Assembly (NCBI RefSeq): GCF_964340395.1
Contig: NC_135550.1
Coordinates: 17,696,484-17,760,483, forward strand
DNA: 64,000 nt
From: Glandiceps talaboti
Taxonomy: Eukaryota > Hemichordata > Enteropneusta > Spengelidae
Reading direction: 5' to 3'
Position numbers and translations under genes: made by a program
Shown here: positions 38,821-50,700 of the stretch, one piece after another
How the letters are laid out: every line of letters begins with the position of its first letter
How positions within the stretch are numbered: the stretch's first letter is position 1
The notes under the pieces: model-generated
Told to the model about the DNA's origin: nothing
Databases searched by the model: none
Seen by the model: the letters and a program-made list of their open reading frames with translations, nothing else

Positions 38821-40642
38821 TGTCAAAAATGATATTTTCAACTTCTTCTCAAATACTACTTGTCAACGATTGAAGTCAATGACACTTGGGCATTGTAACC
38901 GACACCATATTGGACATCAGCACACTAGGCTGTAGTCTCAGTTATCCAGCCTCTTGCCGTTGAGGGCATAACCCCCCTAGCAGAGCCTGTAAAAATACAA
39001 TGTCACCTATTGAAAGGAGCAACATGGCCACTGACAAGATCTGGGACACTGATTGGACAAAAATGATTCTAAATTTTCATTTTCATCAACTATGTGTATA
39101 TATAACAGAAATCATGTTATAAATGTTTTGTCGGGAGATAAAATACTCTTATGGAGAGCTCACCCATAACATGACCTCTATAGTAAAATCACATGGTGGC
39201 AACTCTTACTAAGAGTATTTGTATTTATCTTTGGACAAAGATGGTTTTCAAACGTGTATACCATGATTTCTGCTGTCAGCGAAAACTGTGTGGAGCTTAA
39301 GGGTTAGGTTGATTCTCCATCGTCATCTGTTGTCAGCTTTCTACTGTCATCTCCTCCTCTAAATGTGCATGGTCAATTGACCTGAAATTTGTTGTGCAAA
39401 TGGCAGTTGATGAGCAGATAGAAATTTGTTCAGGACAAGTTTATTGGGGTATTGTTATGCAAATAAGGTGTAAAAATATAATTTCTGGTACAAATTCTTC
39501 AAAAATCTTCTCCAAAACTACTGGGTCAATTGGGTTTAAATTTGTTGTGCAGGTGTCTTGGGATGAACAGATATAAGTTTGATCAAGAAAAGTTGATTGG
39601 GTTATTAATATACAAATTAGGGTAAATAGAATTTTTGTAAAATGATTTTAATATCTCCACAGGACAAAATCTGTGATGTACAAGTTGTATACCCATGCCA
39701 AAACTACAGAGCCAATTGAGCTGAAATTTGGTTCATCATTTTGTTATGTTGGCACATTTTTTATATGCACCTGCACTAACAAGACCACACCCATAGCAAG
39801 TTTCAACAGCCAAACAATGGTGTATATTGCAGATATAACACAATAGGATGGGTAGTAGACACACGAATACAAAGTAGAAAATACATATGTAAATATGCCT
39901 AGTTATTCAAATTTGTTCAAACCAAGGATACACACACTGTTCTGCTTTTGGTGATTTTTGTATGTGTATTTGTAGGTTTTTTTTTTAAGATGGTCAGATT
40001 GCAATTTAGTATGTGGGCCACCACAGGGCTGAATCAGTGTACCACATTTTACGTTATGTATTATAAATTTGGTTGTAAAGTCTTCTTGTTCATTGTTGTA
40101 CTTAATCACAATGCTTGGTCCTCGACATTGGACTATAATATAGAAGTACAATATCAAGAACATTATCAAAAAGGAGTCCAAACCTTTATCAATTAAATGT
40201 TTTAATCAATAATACACCTGTTAAAATAAGGTCACATGACTGGTGTATTTAACAGTGTGTTTGGTGGGCCAGTCTTTCTGCCCCATGTAGACGTGAAACG
40301 GGGTCACAAGATTTTTTCATACTACAATTGGGTTAAAGGTTGAAATCAATCTACATTTTTCCAAGTACAGTTGAGTGTAGTCTGTGATGACCTATATCTT
40401 TAGCCACACGACCTGGTCTAAATAAACTTTGTCTTTCAATGAAACCATAGCCAGATTTGGTCAATCAGTTTGGAACATGTTTGAATTCGTAAGGACTTCA
40501 ATACATATGAAGTTTATGGCTGGAAATTTAACATTTGATGATAGGAAAATTGTTAAAGAGAAAATGGTCATCTAATTTGGGTCTAAAATTTGTTTCCGAC
40601 TAAGATCTAAAGTTGAAAACAATAAGGCACAAATTGTAATGG

Positions 40643-41365
40643 TTCAGGTTCTTGGATATCGTAATCAGAAGGTATTCGCACATATTGGATATCGTAATCA
40701 GAAAGTATTTGCGCAGATTGGATATCGTAATCAGAAAGTATTCGCACATATTGGATATCGTAATCAGAAAGTATTTGCGCAGATTGGATATCGTAATCAG
40801 AAAGTATTCGCACATATTGGATAACGTAATCAGAAAGTATTCGCACATATTGGATATCGTAATCAGAAAGTATTTGCGCAGATTGGATATCGTAATTAGA
40901 AAGTATTCGCGCAGACTGCATATCGTAATCAGAAAGTAATCAGAAAGTATTCGCACATATTGGATATCGTAATCAGAAAGTATTTGTGCAGATTTTAGAT
41001 ATCGTAATCAGAAAGTATTCGCGCAGACTGCATATCGTAATCAGAAAGTATTCGCGCAGACTGCATTATCGTAATCAGAAAGTATTCGCGCAGACTGCAT
41101 ATCGTAATCAGAAAGTATTCGCGCAGACTCTATATCGTAATCAAAAAGTATTCGCACAGATTGCATATCATAATCAGAAGGTATTCGCACAGATTGCATA
41201 TCGTAATCAGAAGGTATTCGCACAGATTGCATATCGTAATCAGAAAGTATTCGCGCAGATTGCATATCGTAATCAGAAAGTATTCGCGCAGACTGCATAT
41301 CGTAATCAGAAGGTATTCGCGCATATTAGATATCGTAATCAGAAAGTATTCGCGCAGATTGGTTC
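40643..41365. repeat. 33-bp tandem array
   Basis: About 22 copies of a 33-bp unit close to ATATCGTAATCAGAAAGTAT + TCGCACAGATTGC. In the left part, units ending CACATATTGG and GCGCAGATTGG alternate, a 66-bp higher-order pattern; the right part is more uniform. The period is a multiple of three, so all frames show 11-residue repeats, but there is no start, splice or domain evidence for a protein. Confidence 0.9.
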
Positions 41366-41409
41366 TATCCACTAATAAAAGCTGCTCACTTCTTCGCCAT
41401 TAAATGATA

Positions 41410-41760
41410 CTACTGCCGACATCAGACCGTGGACGAACGGGACCTGTTACAAGCAGAGTAATAACACTTGGCTCAGCATGTTGGACTTGTATTTACACAG
41501 CATGGTTTGATACAAACAGTTGTATGGCCTCTATGTGTACATGAAATAAAAGGAGAAGTCGAAATTTGTTTGTGAACATGAATTAATATGTAAAGTGGCC
41601 ATAAATTGTTCTTATTAAATGACAGAATGTAATACTACAAACGTCTCTGTACTTCCAACATGCTGTGCCAAGTGTTATTAATCCAATTCAGTTGTTCACT
41701 TTTCCTGTTTGCGACAGGTTCCGTTTGTCCACGGTCTGATGTTAGCAGTTGTAATAAAGA
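41410..41760. mobile_element. Non-autonomous TIR element beside the 33-bp array
   Basis: Arms at about 41,410-41,484 and 41,657-41,760 are inverse copies: CATCAGACCGTGGAC, then GGACCTGT/GGAACCTGT, then TAATAACACTTGGC, then CAGCATGTTGGA. The right arm has about 25 extra bp. There is no coding frame and I found no target duplication. Confidence 0.65.
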
Positions 41761-41902
41761 TATTGGATTAAACAATACCAGCAGTACAATGTAGAGATTA
41801 AACAGAACAGTATTTTGTACATTTCAAGTGACTTCATGTGTATCAGAACCTACAGAAGTGAAGCCACTGAATCCATCTTCAAAGTGGCGAGAGCATGAAA
41901 TG

Positions 41903-41993
41903 AACAAATGAATGAATGAATGAATGAATGAATGAATGAATGAATGAATGAATGAATGAATGGATGAATGAATGAATGGATGAATGAATGAAC
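41903..41993. repeat. (TGAA)n microsatellite
   Basis: About 90 bp of TGAA/TGGA tetranucleotides, just 3' of gene 4. Confidence 0.95.
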
Positions 41994-42120
41994 TTATTTC
42001 TTAAGCCCTACAGTAGATCTGTAGTAGTTCGATTTCTTCTACAAAATGCATTATTCTGATTCATATATATTCTCTGATACACCTAAAACAATTTGTTTGT
42101 CAGCATATTCTGTACTTATC

Positions 42121-44989
42121 TCAAATAGTGATTTTTCTTTGGTACATGTCATGGTAGATTGCTTGGTTAGATTCTATGATTTTCCAAATCTCTTCTGGGA
42201 GTTCAGGCTCATCAGTGCATGACGTCGCCCCTGGTACTTTTGTTGGTGGCAGAAAACAAGTACTTGTAACTGCAGCATTGTAGGCACTAGAATATGTTTC
42301 AAGAAACTTTGGAAACCAGTGACCTGTGTTACCCGGCTTCCAGTTCAGCATGGATTCATGAAATGTTAAGCCGGTTTGGCTGCAATATTTCTGTAATACA
42401 TCTCGAGGTGAAGTGACCAAATCATCTGATTCGATGATTATTGGTTTCTGCTCTAATGTTTCTGTAACGTGACAATACAGATCCCAAAGTGGTTTCATGT
42501 TTATCTTATAAGCAAAGTATTTTTGACCGGCTTCTTCTTCCAATAAATCACTTATACTATCGTTGAAAAGCTTGTTATAGGATAAACATAATTTCTTTGG
42601 ATCTCTGATGAGAAAGGTATGGAGATAGCCTACTGGTAAATAATCCATGTTTCCATTCAGATAATGTGGCGTATCCCTTCCAAAGACAGCTGTCTTTCCT
42701 GGATAGTCAGATTCGAGGCTCTCTATCACTTCAGCATATGTATAACCAGGTATTGGTGGCTCTTGTTCAACTACTACACTGCGGTCCTCTCCCCATGTAT
42801 AAGCAATCATATATAAACCATGGAAAATCTTGAACGAGGGGACAGAAGCCATGGACATTTCAAACAATGTTCCCCTTGTACGAGGTAGACGCCATAGCAT
42901 TACCCTTGTTGATGGATTTGCTGACTTTTCCTTTGAATGTCTGATTTGACTGGAGGAAGAATATCATTATATTATCATTATATTGGATGGAAAGTTTGAG
43001 AAATGTTTATTGTAGTCGGACAATCACACACCAACCCGCCCAACCCCATCCCTGGAGTAGTTTCAAATGCTCTACACTTGACATACTGGTGTCGTTCCAA
43101 TTTCAAACGATGTGAATGCTGTAGGCATTTATGGGTATAAAATTTGGACAGCAACTTGGTTTTGGTAATTTCATGATGCTGAAGAAACAATCAAATTATC
43201 CTGAAAAAGTTGTCTTTAACTTTTCACACGAGGTGCTTACATGGCCATTTTCTAGCAAAATTTACTGAAATCTGGTCTAAATTATGTCGATTAGTAGTGT
43301 AACAAATTACACTACTAATCGACATAATTTAGACCAGATTTCAGTAAATTTTGCTAGAGGTACCGGGATCGATGCCCGGATTCTCCACCAATGTAACAAA
43401 TTATATGGGTAACCTCTACTGTTAACGTAACCCTCCATCAATGTTACTCTCTCTCTCTCGCCACTCTGTACACGGGATCGACTTGGACTTTTAGAGAATT
43501 AGCTCAGACTACACACAATGTTCATGGTTAACCTGGATCATTTGGAAGTGGCCACGGAGCAGATCGAAGCTCCTGACCTCAGCCCGTCTCTTCCCAAGAC
43601 TGAATCCATAATTTTATTATTCCATTAAATTCTTATAAACATAAAATATACAATACTCAAATGATTGGGTGATAAAGTAATCAGCACCATAAATGACTAA
43701 AACGGAAGTATTGCCGTCGCCTTAATTCAATGCAAATGATATTGACAAATATGAAAACTAGCCAAACAATGTGATCACGTCATTGTTCTTCCAACTGTCT
43801 GTAATCAGTCATTACAGTGTGACATCAACGATCTTTTAATAACTTAATGTTGTCATCTCAGAAGAATACTGTTCGCGCAATGCAAACATTTGTTCTAAGT
43901 ATTAATTCATGACAGCTGAGAGTTCACGGTGACCTCGCAAAACATCAAAACTTAGCGAATATTAAAAAGTTGTATTCTGTCATCCGTAACAGTAGTTTGC
44001 TTGGTTTGTATTTTTAAATCAATCAACAACAAACTTGGAATTTTGATTTGATGAGCAGCCCTAAAATACATCTATACAATATTTACGGCAAAATAAAAAA
44101 TAGAGGGTTTTTTTCGAACCCGACCCTAAAAAATGTTGCGTGCAAAATGATAAAATGACAACAATTTATTTCTATTTCCGCGTACACGTTCATGCCTTTG
44201 CCTAATCTGTGGTCACTTAAGACAAATCGTATTCCGGTGAGAAACCTGGTCTATTTTGTACAGTCTGCATAACATGTTCACCTACTTCACTTATAATATT
44301 GTCTTATTTTACTTCTTTTACACACCATCAAACTCTCACGGAAGTATTGAGACCGACGGGTATATTATCTTATCTTGGGATCGAAGTATTTTTTAAAAAT
44401 TTAAAGTAAAATAAAATTCCTCCAACATACACATACCTACCATATTTTTTGAAGTCATTAATATCGGAAACAAAGTTCTTTTTTTCCTAATTACTATTGA
44501 CAATACGTCTACAGACCATAGAAAAAAACTCCACACAGAGTAAGCAGTGTCAACTGTATTGAATTTTCGCGTGATATCTTGCACCAAAATTGCATCGTAA
44601 TGGTCAAAAGTAGGACAATAACATTGTGGAGGTTCACATCACTCTAAAAATATCACCTTTTAGCCTTTATACCAGAACGCGCACGCCTTTAGGACCATCT
44701 TGTGACATCACCATATCTAGGCTATACTACAAATTTATGATAAACGTCAATATTTGTTCAAGGAATTCTGTGGTCCGACTTTAAAAAAGAGTTACAAATG
44801 TTTTATGGTGACCATTCAGTGCAGACTTTGCACCTCGAATCTGTGATACAATGAAATATAAACATCACGGTGAAGGGGCGTGGTGCAGATTGAGCAGAGG
44901 TTGAGTATTTGTTTTATGTATTTGCCAAAATATACAACATTGCACAAAAGTAATGACCATCTAAAAGATTCGATAATTACAAACCTCAT
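42121..44989 (-). CDS. Sulfotransferase-like gene 4
   Basis: Exon 42949-42121 holds the whole conserved domain. The ATG used as an internal Met in copies 1-3 is AAG here. The first exon near 44,985-45,010 has lost the upstream MDFN-type ATG but keeps ATG-AG directly before a donor (GTTTGT), giving a possible 277-residue protein beginning MSQIRHSKEKSANPS. Otherwise the first in-frame Met is at 42,900. It is more diverged than copies 1-3 (FNDSISDLLEEEAGQKYF in the middle), but the frame is intact and RDPKK and ESDDL are kept. Confidence 0.65.
43251..43358. repeat. Perfect palindrome, 52-bp arms, 4-base loop
   Basis: From TCTAGCAAAATTTACTGAAA to its exact inverse ending TTTTGCTAGA, with CAAA in the centre. 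No mismatch is seen in the arms. It lies in the intron of gene 4 and directly adjoins a tRNA-3'-end-like sequence. Confidence 0.92.
43359..43391. other. tRNA-3'-end-like / LTR primer-binding-site-like fossil sequence
   Basis: CCGGGATCGATGCCCGG (a T-arm-like stem-loop) is followed by ATTCTCCACCA, like an acceptor strand with CCA. Read on the minus strand it is TGGTGGAGAATCCGGG, the form of an LTR-element primer binding site, right after ...TTTGTTACA, which could be an LTR end. No second LTR or internal genes are seen, so at most this is a fragment of an old LTR element. A tRNA-derived repeat is the alternative. Confidence 0.4.
43392..44980. other. Intron sequence of gene 4, no clear features
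   Basis: AT-rich, with one short CT run near 43,446. The first few hundred bases could be an old LTR if the neighbouring primer-site reading is right. I see no gene. Confidence 0.4.
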
Positions 44990-45132
44990 GTTTGCACAAG
45001 TTCCTTCTACAGATTCTCAAGTAATGCTTCACCAGGTTAAAACATGGAGTGATTAAGTTATTGATGGTTTAAAACATCAGTGGTGTAAAGAAGGCGAGGT
45101 TTCACAGGTAGGCAAATAAGTACCACTTGTTA

Positions 45133-45540
45133 GTGATCTACAACATGGTTTCAGGAGAGGTAGATCATGTGACTCTCAGTGGTAACAGTAACTACACAAA
45201 CTACATGACCTACGAGCATTAGAGGTGCTCTCTTCACTCATGAATAATAACTTCTTGACTCAACACCTTCAAAAAGTAGTACTTGAAAGCTCTCAGTCTT
45301 ACAGTTCACCAGTTACACCAGGAGTTCCACAAGGAACTGTACTAGGACCACTACCAATGTCCTACCATCACCTGTAAAATCACATGTGCGCTTTTTCGTA
45401 GATGACTGTATTTTGTAGCCACGAATAAAATCAGTGAAGGATTGTGAAATCTTCCAAGAAGACATCAAGTTAACCTAGCGGGAAAAGGACTGATAAATGG
45501 GGTTCAATACATCACAGTGTTTTGCTAAATACATCAAATG
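45133..45540 (+). mobile_element. LINE reverse-transcriptase fragment (CR1/L2-like), broken
   Basis: Translation shows reverse-transcriptase landmarks in order: LQHGFRRGRSCDSQ, then SSPVTPGVPQGTVLGPL, then VRFFVDDCIL (the F-A-D-D motif as FVDD), then a region like W-E-K-D-W-x-M-x-F-N. Stops (for example TAA after the CDSQ block) and a short deletion after LGPL interrupt it. It is 5' and 3' truncated. Confidence 0.75.
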
Positions 45541-45654
45541 GCCTCTGACCTCACTATAACGATAAGATAAAATAAGATAAGATAATACTTTATTACATTA
45601 TTGTCAAGGTAATATAAATTTCTGCCATAAACACATGAAATCAAGATACTTGGA

Positions 45655-45705
45655 ACACAACACAACACAACACAACACAACACAACACAACACAACACAA
45701 CACAA
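45655..45705. repeat. (CACAA)n microsatellite
   Basis: Ten or so ACAAC/CACAA pentanucleotides inside the region of the second LINE fragment. Confidence 0.95.
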
Positions 45706-45885
45706 ACATTGTCAAATACACAGTAAAACATAATCAATGTTTGAAAGTCATCATTAGGTAAAATACTTTGTTAATCATTAAAGCATACTGTTGCCATCTA
45801 AGTTTCCTGTCAAGGACAATCCTGAAGTACTGGTAAATATAAACTCTACTTCCACACCATTGATTGTGACTTGTATAGGATCACC

Positions 45886-46034
45886 TAGTCTTGCTGCTAG
45901 ACGTTCGGGCTTTCTTTCCATAATATAAGCGAACGAAGTTCGCATTGAGGGCTTGCCCGAACATCCTCGATAGCGATGTTCGGTCGTGTGTCGTACTCTA
46001 TCGGAAGAACATCCGAGGTCTAGCAGATAGACTA
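45886..46034. mobile_element. 149-bp MITE, 9-bp target duplication, copy 2
   Basis: Same family as 27,098-27,250 in the opposite orientation, flanked by AGGATCACC on both sides (45,877-45,885 and 46,035-46,043). It has inserted into a LINE fragment, whose reverse-transcriptase sequence continues on both sides. Confidence 0.88.
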
Positions 46035-47399
46035 AGGATCACCGAGCTTCTTACAGAAAATTAATGACCATTTCTGTGGTCATAAACAAATCAATCTATT
46101 TGTAGGAGTTATTTGGAATCGTCAGTACCTTCGAATAAACCAGTTAGGGCAGAGTCATCTGCAAATTTAATTAAGGGACATGTCACTGCTGAAGATCTAC
46201 AATACGGATAAATAGGAAAGGTGCCAGTACATTTCCTTGTGTGCCTCCTATACTAAAGTAAATTACATCTGGTGTGAACGACTTCAACCTGACGTTTGTG
46301 TGGTAGCCAAAATAACCTGATGTTAATATGAAGAAAACGGTTGCAAATTTAGTGCAGTTGGAAAAGCTGGCAACTCACGTAATCATTACGGTGGGACTAT
46401 GATAATTCACAACTGACTAATTAAAAGTAAACTACCCATTATACCCGCGCTAGCTGCAACTAGGATATTTTTGCTCACCAAATAACCAAATAAATGTATA
46501 TATTCACCAAAAATTGATCAATTATTAAAAAAAAAAAACATTGTTTATTAGTGATCAATGTTATTGTGGTGTTGTGACAAGTTTATATCTTCAGCGAAAG
46601 CTTGGTTTTGAATATGTTGCCGTGTTAAATCTCTGATACTTTGTAATTGTAGTATAATTTTTCGATCAGACAACTACAATCTGTTCACAGAAAAGTGTTA
46701 AAATACCAACAATCAGAGATTGTGCATGTTGATAAGTGGTCGATCTTATCCTTAAGTATTGCAATAACAAGTTTAAATCGTGATTAACAATGGGGTTGCT
46801 GATTTTTCTGGTGCAGACCCAAACATCAATCTGATTTCATTTATTATGGGTGATTCAATACTGTTCAGAGTGTGCGATATGATGGGTACCGGTTATTGAA
46901 CTTTTTTTTAAATGTTCAGTTACAAGTAGTGCAGTTTTAAAGTCAATGACCCTGTCAAAGCGAATCAATACTTTACTAGCCATGTTACCACCTTGTGACA
47001 CCTGCCTTTCATAATGTGGGGTTCAAGGACAGATTCGTCACAAAGTACAGTCGAGTTAGGCTTGGTCTGTGATAACCTATAGCTACATCTTTAGCCATAC
47101 GACCATGGTCTCTTTATTCATTTGAGACAGGTTTAAAATGACAACAGACAACAACACCATGAGGTCGAATTGAAGTAAAATTCATTGAAAACAGTTTTAA
47201 AATATGAGTTACACCTTAATGCCGGCCCTTCAATATCTTTGTATTATAAATAAGTTCTAACACAAATTAATAAATAAAAAATGAAATGAAAATAATGAAA
47301 ATGACAAATGCGACTGGGTGCTGGAAGATAGCTAATGAAAAGCTAGTAGGTGTCCAGACACCCATCCCCCCCCCCCCCCGGGCTCATGAAAAGTGTAAA

Positions 47400-47640
47400 T
47401 TAATCAGAAAAAAGAAGAATACGTAGGTATATACATTTCGGGTGTGAAAATACATTAAATACAAATAAAATTACATTAGAATAATACAATCTCTGAGGGC
47501 ACGCTTGAAATGATTTCTTATCTGGATATGTTTAATTAATGCAGGTAAGCTATTCCAAAATTTAGCTCCATGGTAATAAGTGGAAATTTAAATGGTATTC
47601 CATACCATGCTAGTTCGTACTGATGCATAGAGTAATGAAA
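47400..47640 (-). mobile_element. LINE ORF2 C-terminal fragment
   Basis: Minus-strand translation YHGAKFWNSLPALIKHI then HFKRALRDCI matches the common C-terminal ending of non-LTR element ORF2 (G-x-K-x-W-N-S-L-P...F-K). Only the 3' end is present. A C-run near 47,366 lies beyond it. Confidence 0.65.
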
Positions 47641-47767
47641 CAAACAAAATATCGACGTACACATTGATGGTTGCATAACACTAACAATCCAGAGTGATAT
47701 ATTTTATTTTAAATGTGATTACTATTCTTAGATTGTTTACGTGTTTAAACACTATGGTTATCATTAT

Positions 47768-50700
47768 TCAAATAGTGATTTTTCTTTGGTACATGTCATG
47801 ATAGATTGCTTGGTTAGATTCTATAATTTTCCAAATCTCTTCTGGGAGTTCAGGCTCATCAGTATATGACGTCGCCCCTGGTACTTTTGTGGGTGGCAGA
47901 AAACAAGTACTTGTGACTGCAGCATCGTGAAAATTAGAATATGTGTCAAGAAACTTTGGAAACCAGTAACCTGTGTTACCCGGTTTCCAGTTTAGCATGG
48001 ATTCTTCATGAAATGGTAAGCCCGTTTGGCTGCAATATATCTGTAATACATCTCGAGGTGAAGTGACCAGATCATCTGATTCGATGATTATTGGTTTCTG
48101 CTGTAATGTTTCTGTCACATGACAATACAGATCCCACATTGTTTTCATGTTTAGGTTGTTATAAAAGTGTTTTTCACGGATTTCTTTCTCAAATACATCA
48201 CTAACGCCACCATAGAAAGCTTTGAAATGAGATAAAGCTGTTTTCTTTGGATCTCTGATGAGAAAGGTGTGGAGATAGCCTACTGGTAAATAATCCATTT
48301 TTCCATTCAGAGAATGCGGTGTATCTTTTCCGAAAACTGCCGTCTTTCCTGGATAGTCAGATTCGAGGCTCTCTACCACTTCAGCATATGTATAGCCAGG
48401 TATTGATGGATCTTGTCCAAGTGCTACACTTCGGTCCTCTCCCCATAAATAAGCAATTGAATAAGGATTGTGGAAAATCTTGAACGAGGGGACAGAAGCC
48501 ATGGACATTTCAAACACTGTTCCCCTTGTACGAGGTAAGCGCCATAGCATTACCCTTGTAGATGGATTTGCTGAACTTTGCTTTGAATGTCTGATTTCAC
48601 TGAAAGAAGAAAATCATTGCATTAGACAGTAATGTCACAAATCTCTATTTTGAGGGTGACCCTAAAACGAATGACAACCTGAATGACGGAAAACGAATGA
48701 CAGCATTTCTAGGTGGTAAACAGTGGAATGACACCCTTTTCTACATTCAGTTAGTTGAATGACACCCTCTGCACTGTAAAACCAGTGGAATGACAGCCGC
48801 CACTCTATAAAATAAGTGGAATGACAGCATTTTTAATGCTTTAGAACTGGAATGACAGCATTTCTAGGTGGTAAACAGTGGAATGACACCCTTTTCTACA
48901 TTCAGTTAGTTGAATGACAGCCTCTACACTGTAGAACCCCTGGAATGACAGCCGCCACTCTATAAAATAAGTGGAATGACAGCATTTTTAATGCTTTGGA
49001 ACTGGAATGACAACATTTTTAGGTGGTAAACAGTGGAATGACACCCTTTTCTACAATCAGTTAGTTGAATGACACACTCTGCACTGTAGAACCACTGGAA
49101 TGACAGCCGCCACTCTATAAAATAAGTGGAATGACAGCATTTTCAATGCTTTAGAACTGGAATGACAGCATTTCTAGGTGGTAAACAGTGGAATGACGCC
49201 CTTTTCTACATTCAGTTAGTTGAATGACACCCTCTGCACTGTAGAACCACTGGAATGACAGCCGCCACTCTATAAAATAAGTGGAATGACAGCATTTTCA
49301 ATGCTTTAGAACTGGAATGACAGCATTTCTAGGTGGTAAACAGTGGAATGACACCCTTTTCTACATTCAGTTAGTTGAATGACAGCCTCTACACTGTAGA
49401 ACCACTGGAATGACAGCCGCCACTCTATAAAATAAGTGGAATGACAGCATTTTTAATGCTTTGGAACTGGAATGACAGCATTTTTAGGTGGTAAACAGTG
49501 GAATGACACCCTTTTCTACAATCAGTTAGTTGAATGACACACTCTGCACTGTAGAACCACTGGAATGACAGCCGCCACTCTATAAAATAAGTGGAATGAC
49601 AGCATTTTCAATGCTTTAGAACTGGAATGACAGCATTTCTAGGTGGTAAACAGTGGAATGACACCCTTTTCTACATTCAGTTAGTTGAATGACACCCTCT
49701 GCACTGTAGAACCACTGGAATGACAGCCGCCACTCTATAAAATAAGTGGAATGACAGCATTTTCAATGCTTTAGAACTGGAATGACAGCATTTCTAGGTG
49801 GTAAACAGTGGAATGACACCCTTTTCTACATTCAGTTAGTTGAATGACACCCTCTACACTGTAGAACCACTGGAATGACAGCCGCCACTCTATAAAATAA
49901 GTGGAATGACAGCATTTTTAATGCTTTGGTACTGGAATGACAGCATTTCTAGGTGGTAAACAGTGGAATGACACCCTTTTCTACATTCAGTTAGTTGAAT
50001 GACACCCTCTGCACTGTAAAACCAGTGGAATGACAGCCGCCACTCTATAAAATAAGTGGAATGACAGCATTTTCAATGCTTTAGAACTGGAATGACAGCA
50101 TTTCTAGGTGGTAAACAGTGGAATGACACCCTTTTCTACAATCAGTTAGTTGAATGACACCCTCTGCACTGTAGAACCACTGGAATGACAGCCGCCACTC
50201 TATAAAATAAGTGGAATGACAGCATTTTCAATGCTTTAGAACTGGAATGACAGCATTTCTAGGTGGTAAACAGTGGAATGACACCCTTTTCTACATTCAG
50301 TTAGTTGAATGACACACTCTGCACTGTAGAACCACTGGAATGACAGCCGCCACTCTATAAAATAAGTGGAATGACAGCATTTTCAATGCTTTAGAACTGG
50401 AATGACAGCATTTCTAGGTGGTAAACAGTGGAATGACACCCTTTTCTACATTCAGTTAGTTGAATGACACACTCTGCACTGTAGAACCACTGGAATGACA
50501 GCCGCCACTCTATAAAATAAGTGGAATGACAGCATTTTCAATGCTTTAGAACTGGAATGACAGCATTTCTAGGTGGTAAACAGTGGAATGACACCCTTTT
50601 CTACATTCAGTTAGTTAGTTGAATGACACCCTCTGCACTGTAAAACCAGTGGAATGACAGCCGCCACTCTATAAAATAAGTGGAATGACAGCATTTTCAA

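Larger units (their letters stand above)
45552..46330 (-). mobile_element. Second LINE fragment, different family, with microsatellite tail
   Basis: The minus strand reads SIGGTQGNVLAPFLFI, then IKFADDSALTGLFEGT (FADD motif), then VTINGVEVEF, a standard reverse-transcriptase order. It ends in repeats of TTATCTTATC near 45,552-45,595, a tail form used by several non-LTR families. It has scattered stops, is truncated at its 5' end, and is split by the MITE at 45,886-46,034. Confidence 0.75.

Noticed and set aside
40643-41365. Repeat-protein gene with 11-residue repeats
   Set aside because: The 33-bp period makes every frame on both strands look repetitive and open. There is no start, splice or domain support.
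43359-43391. A complete tRNA gene
   Set aside because: Only a T-arm and acceptor 3' strand with CCA are visible. The sequence on the 5' side is the palindrome and offers no matching D-arm, anticodon arm or 5' acceptor strand.
42121-44989. Gene 4 as a pseudogene because the internal ATG is AAG
   Set aside because: The frame is intact throughout, and the paralogues start in an upstream exon, so loss of the internal Met is not disabling. An ATG remains at 44,989 in the right phase.
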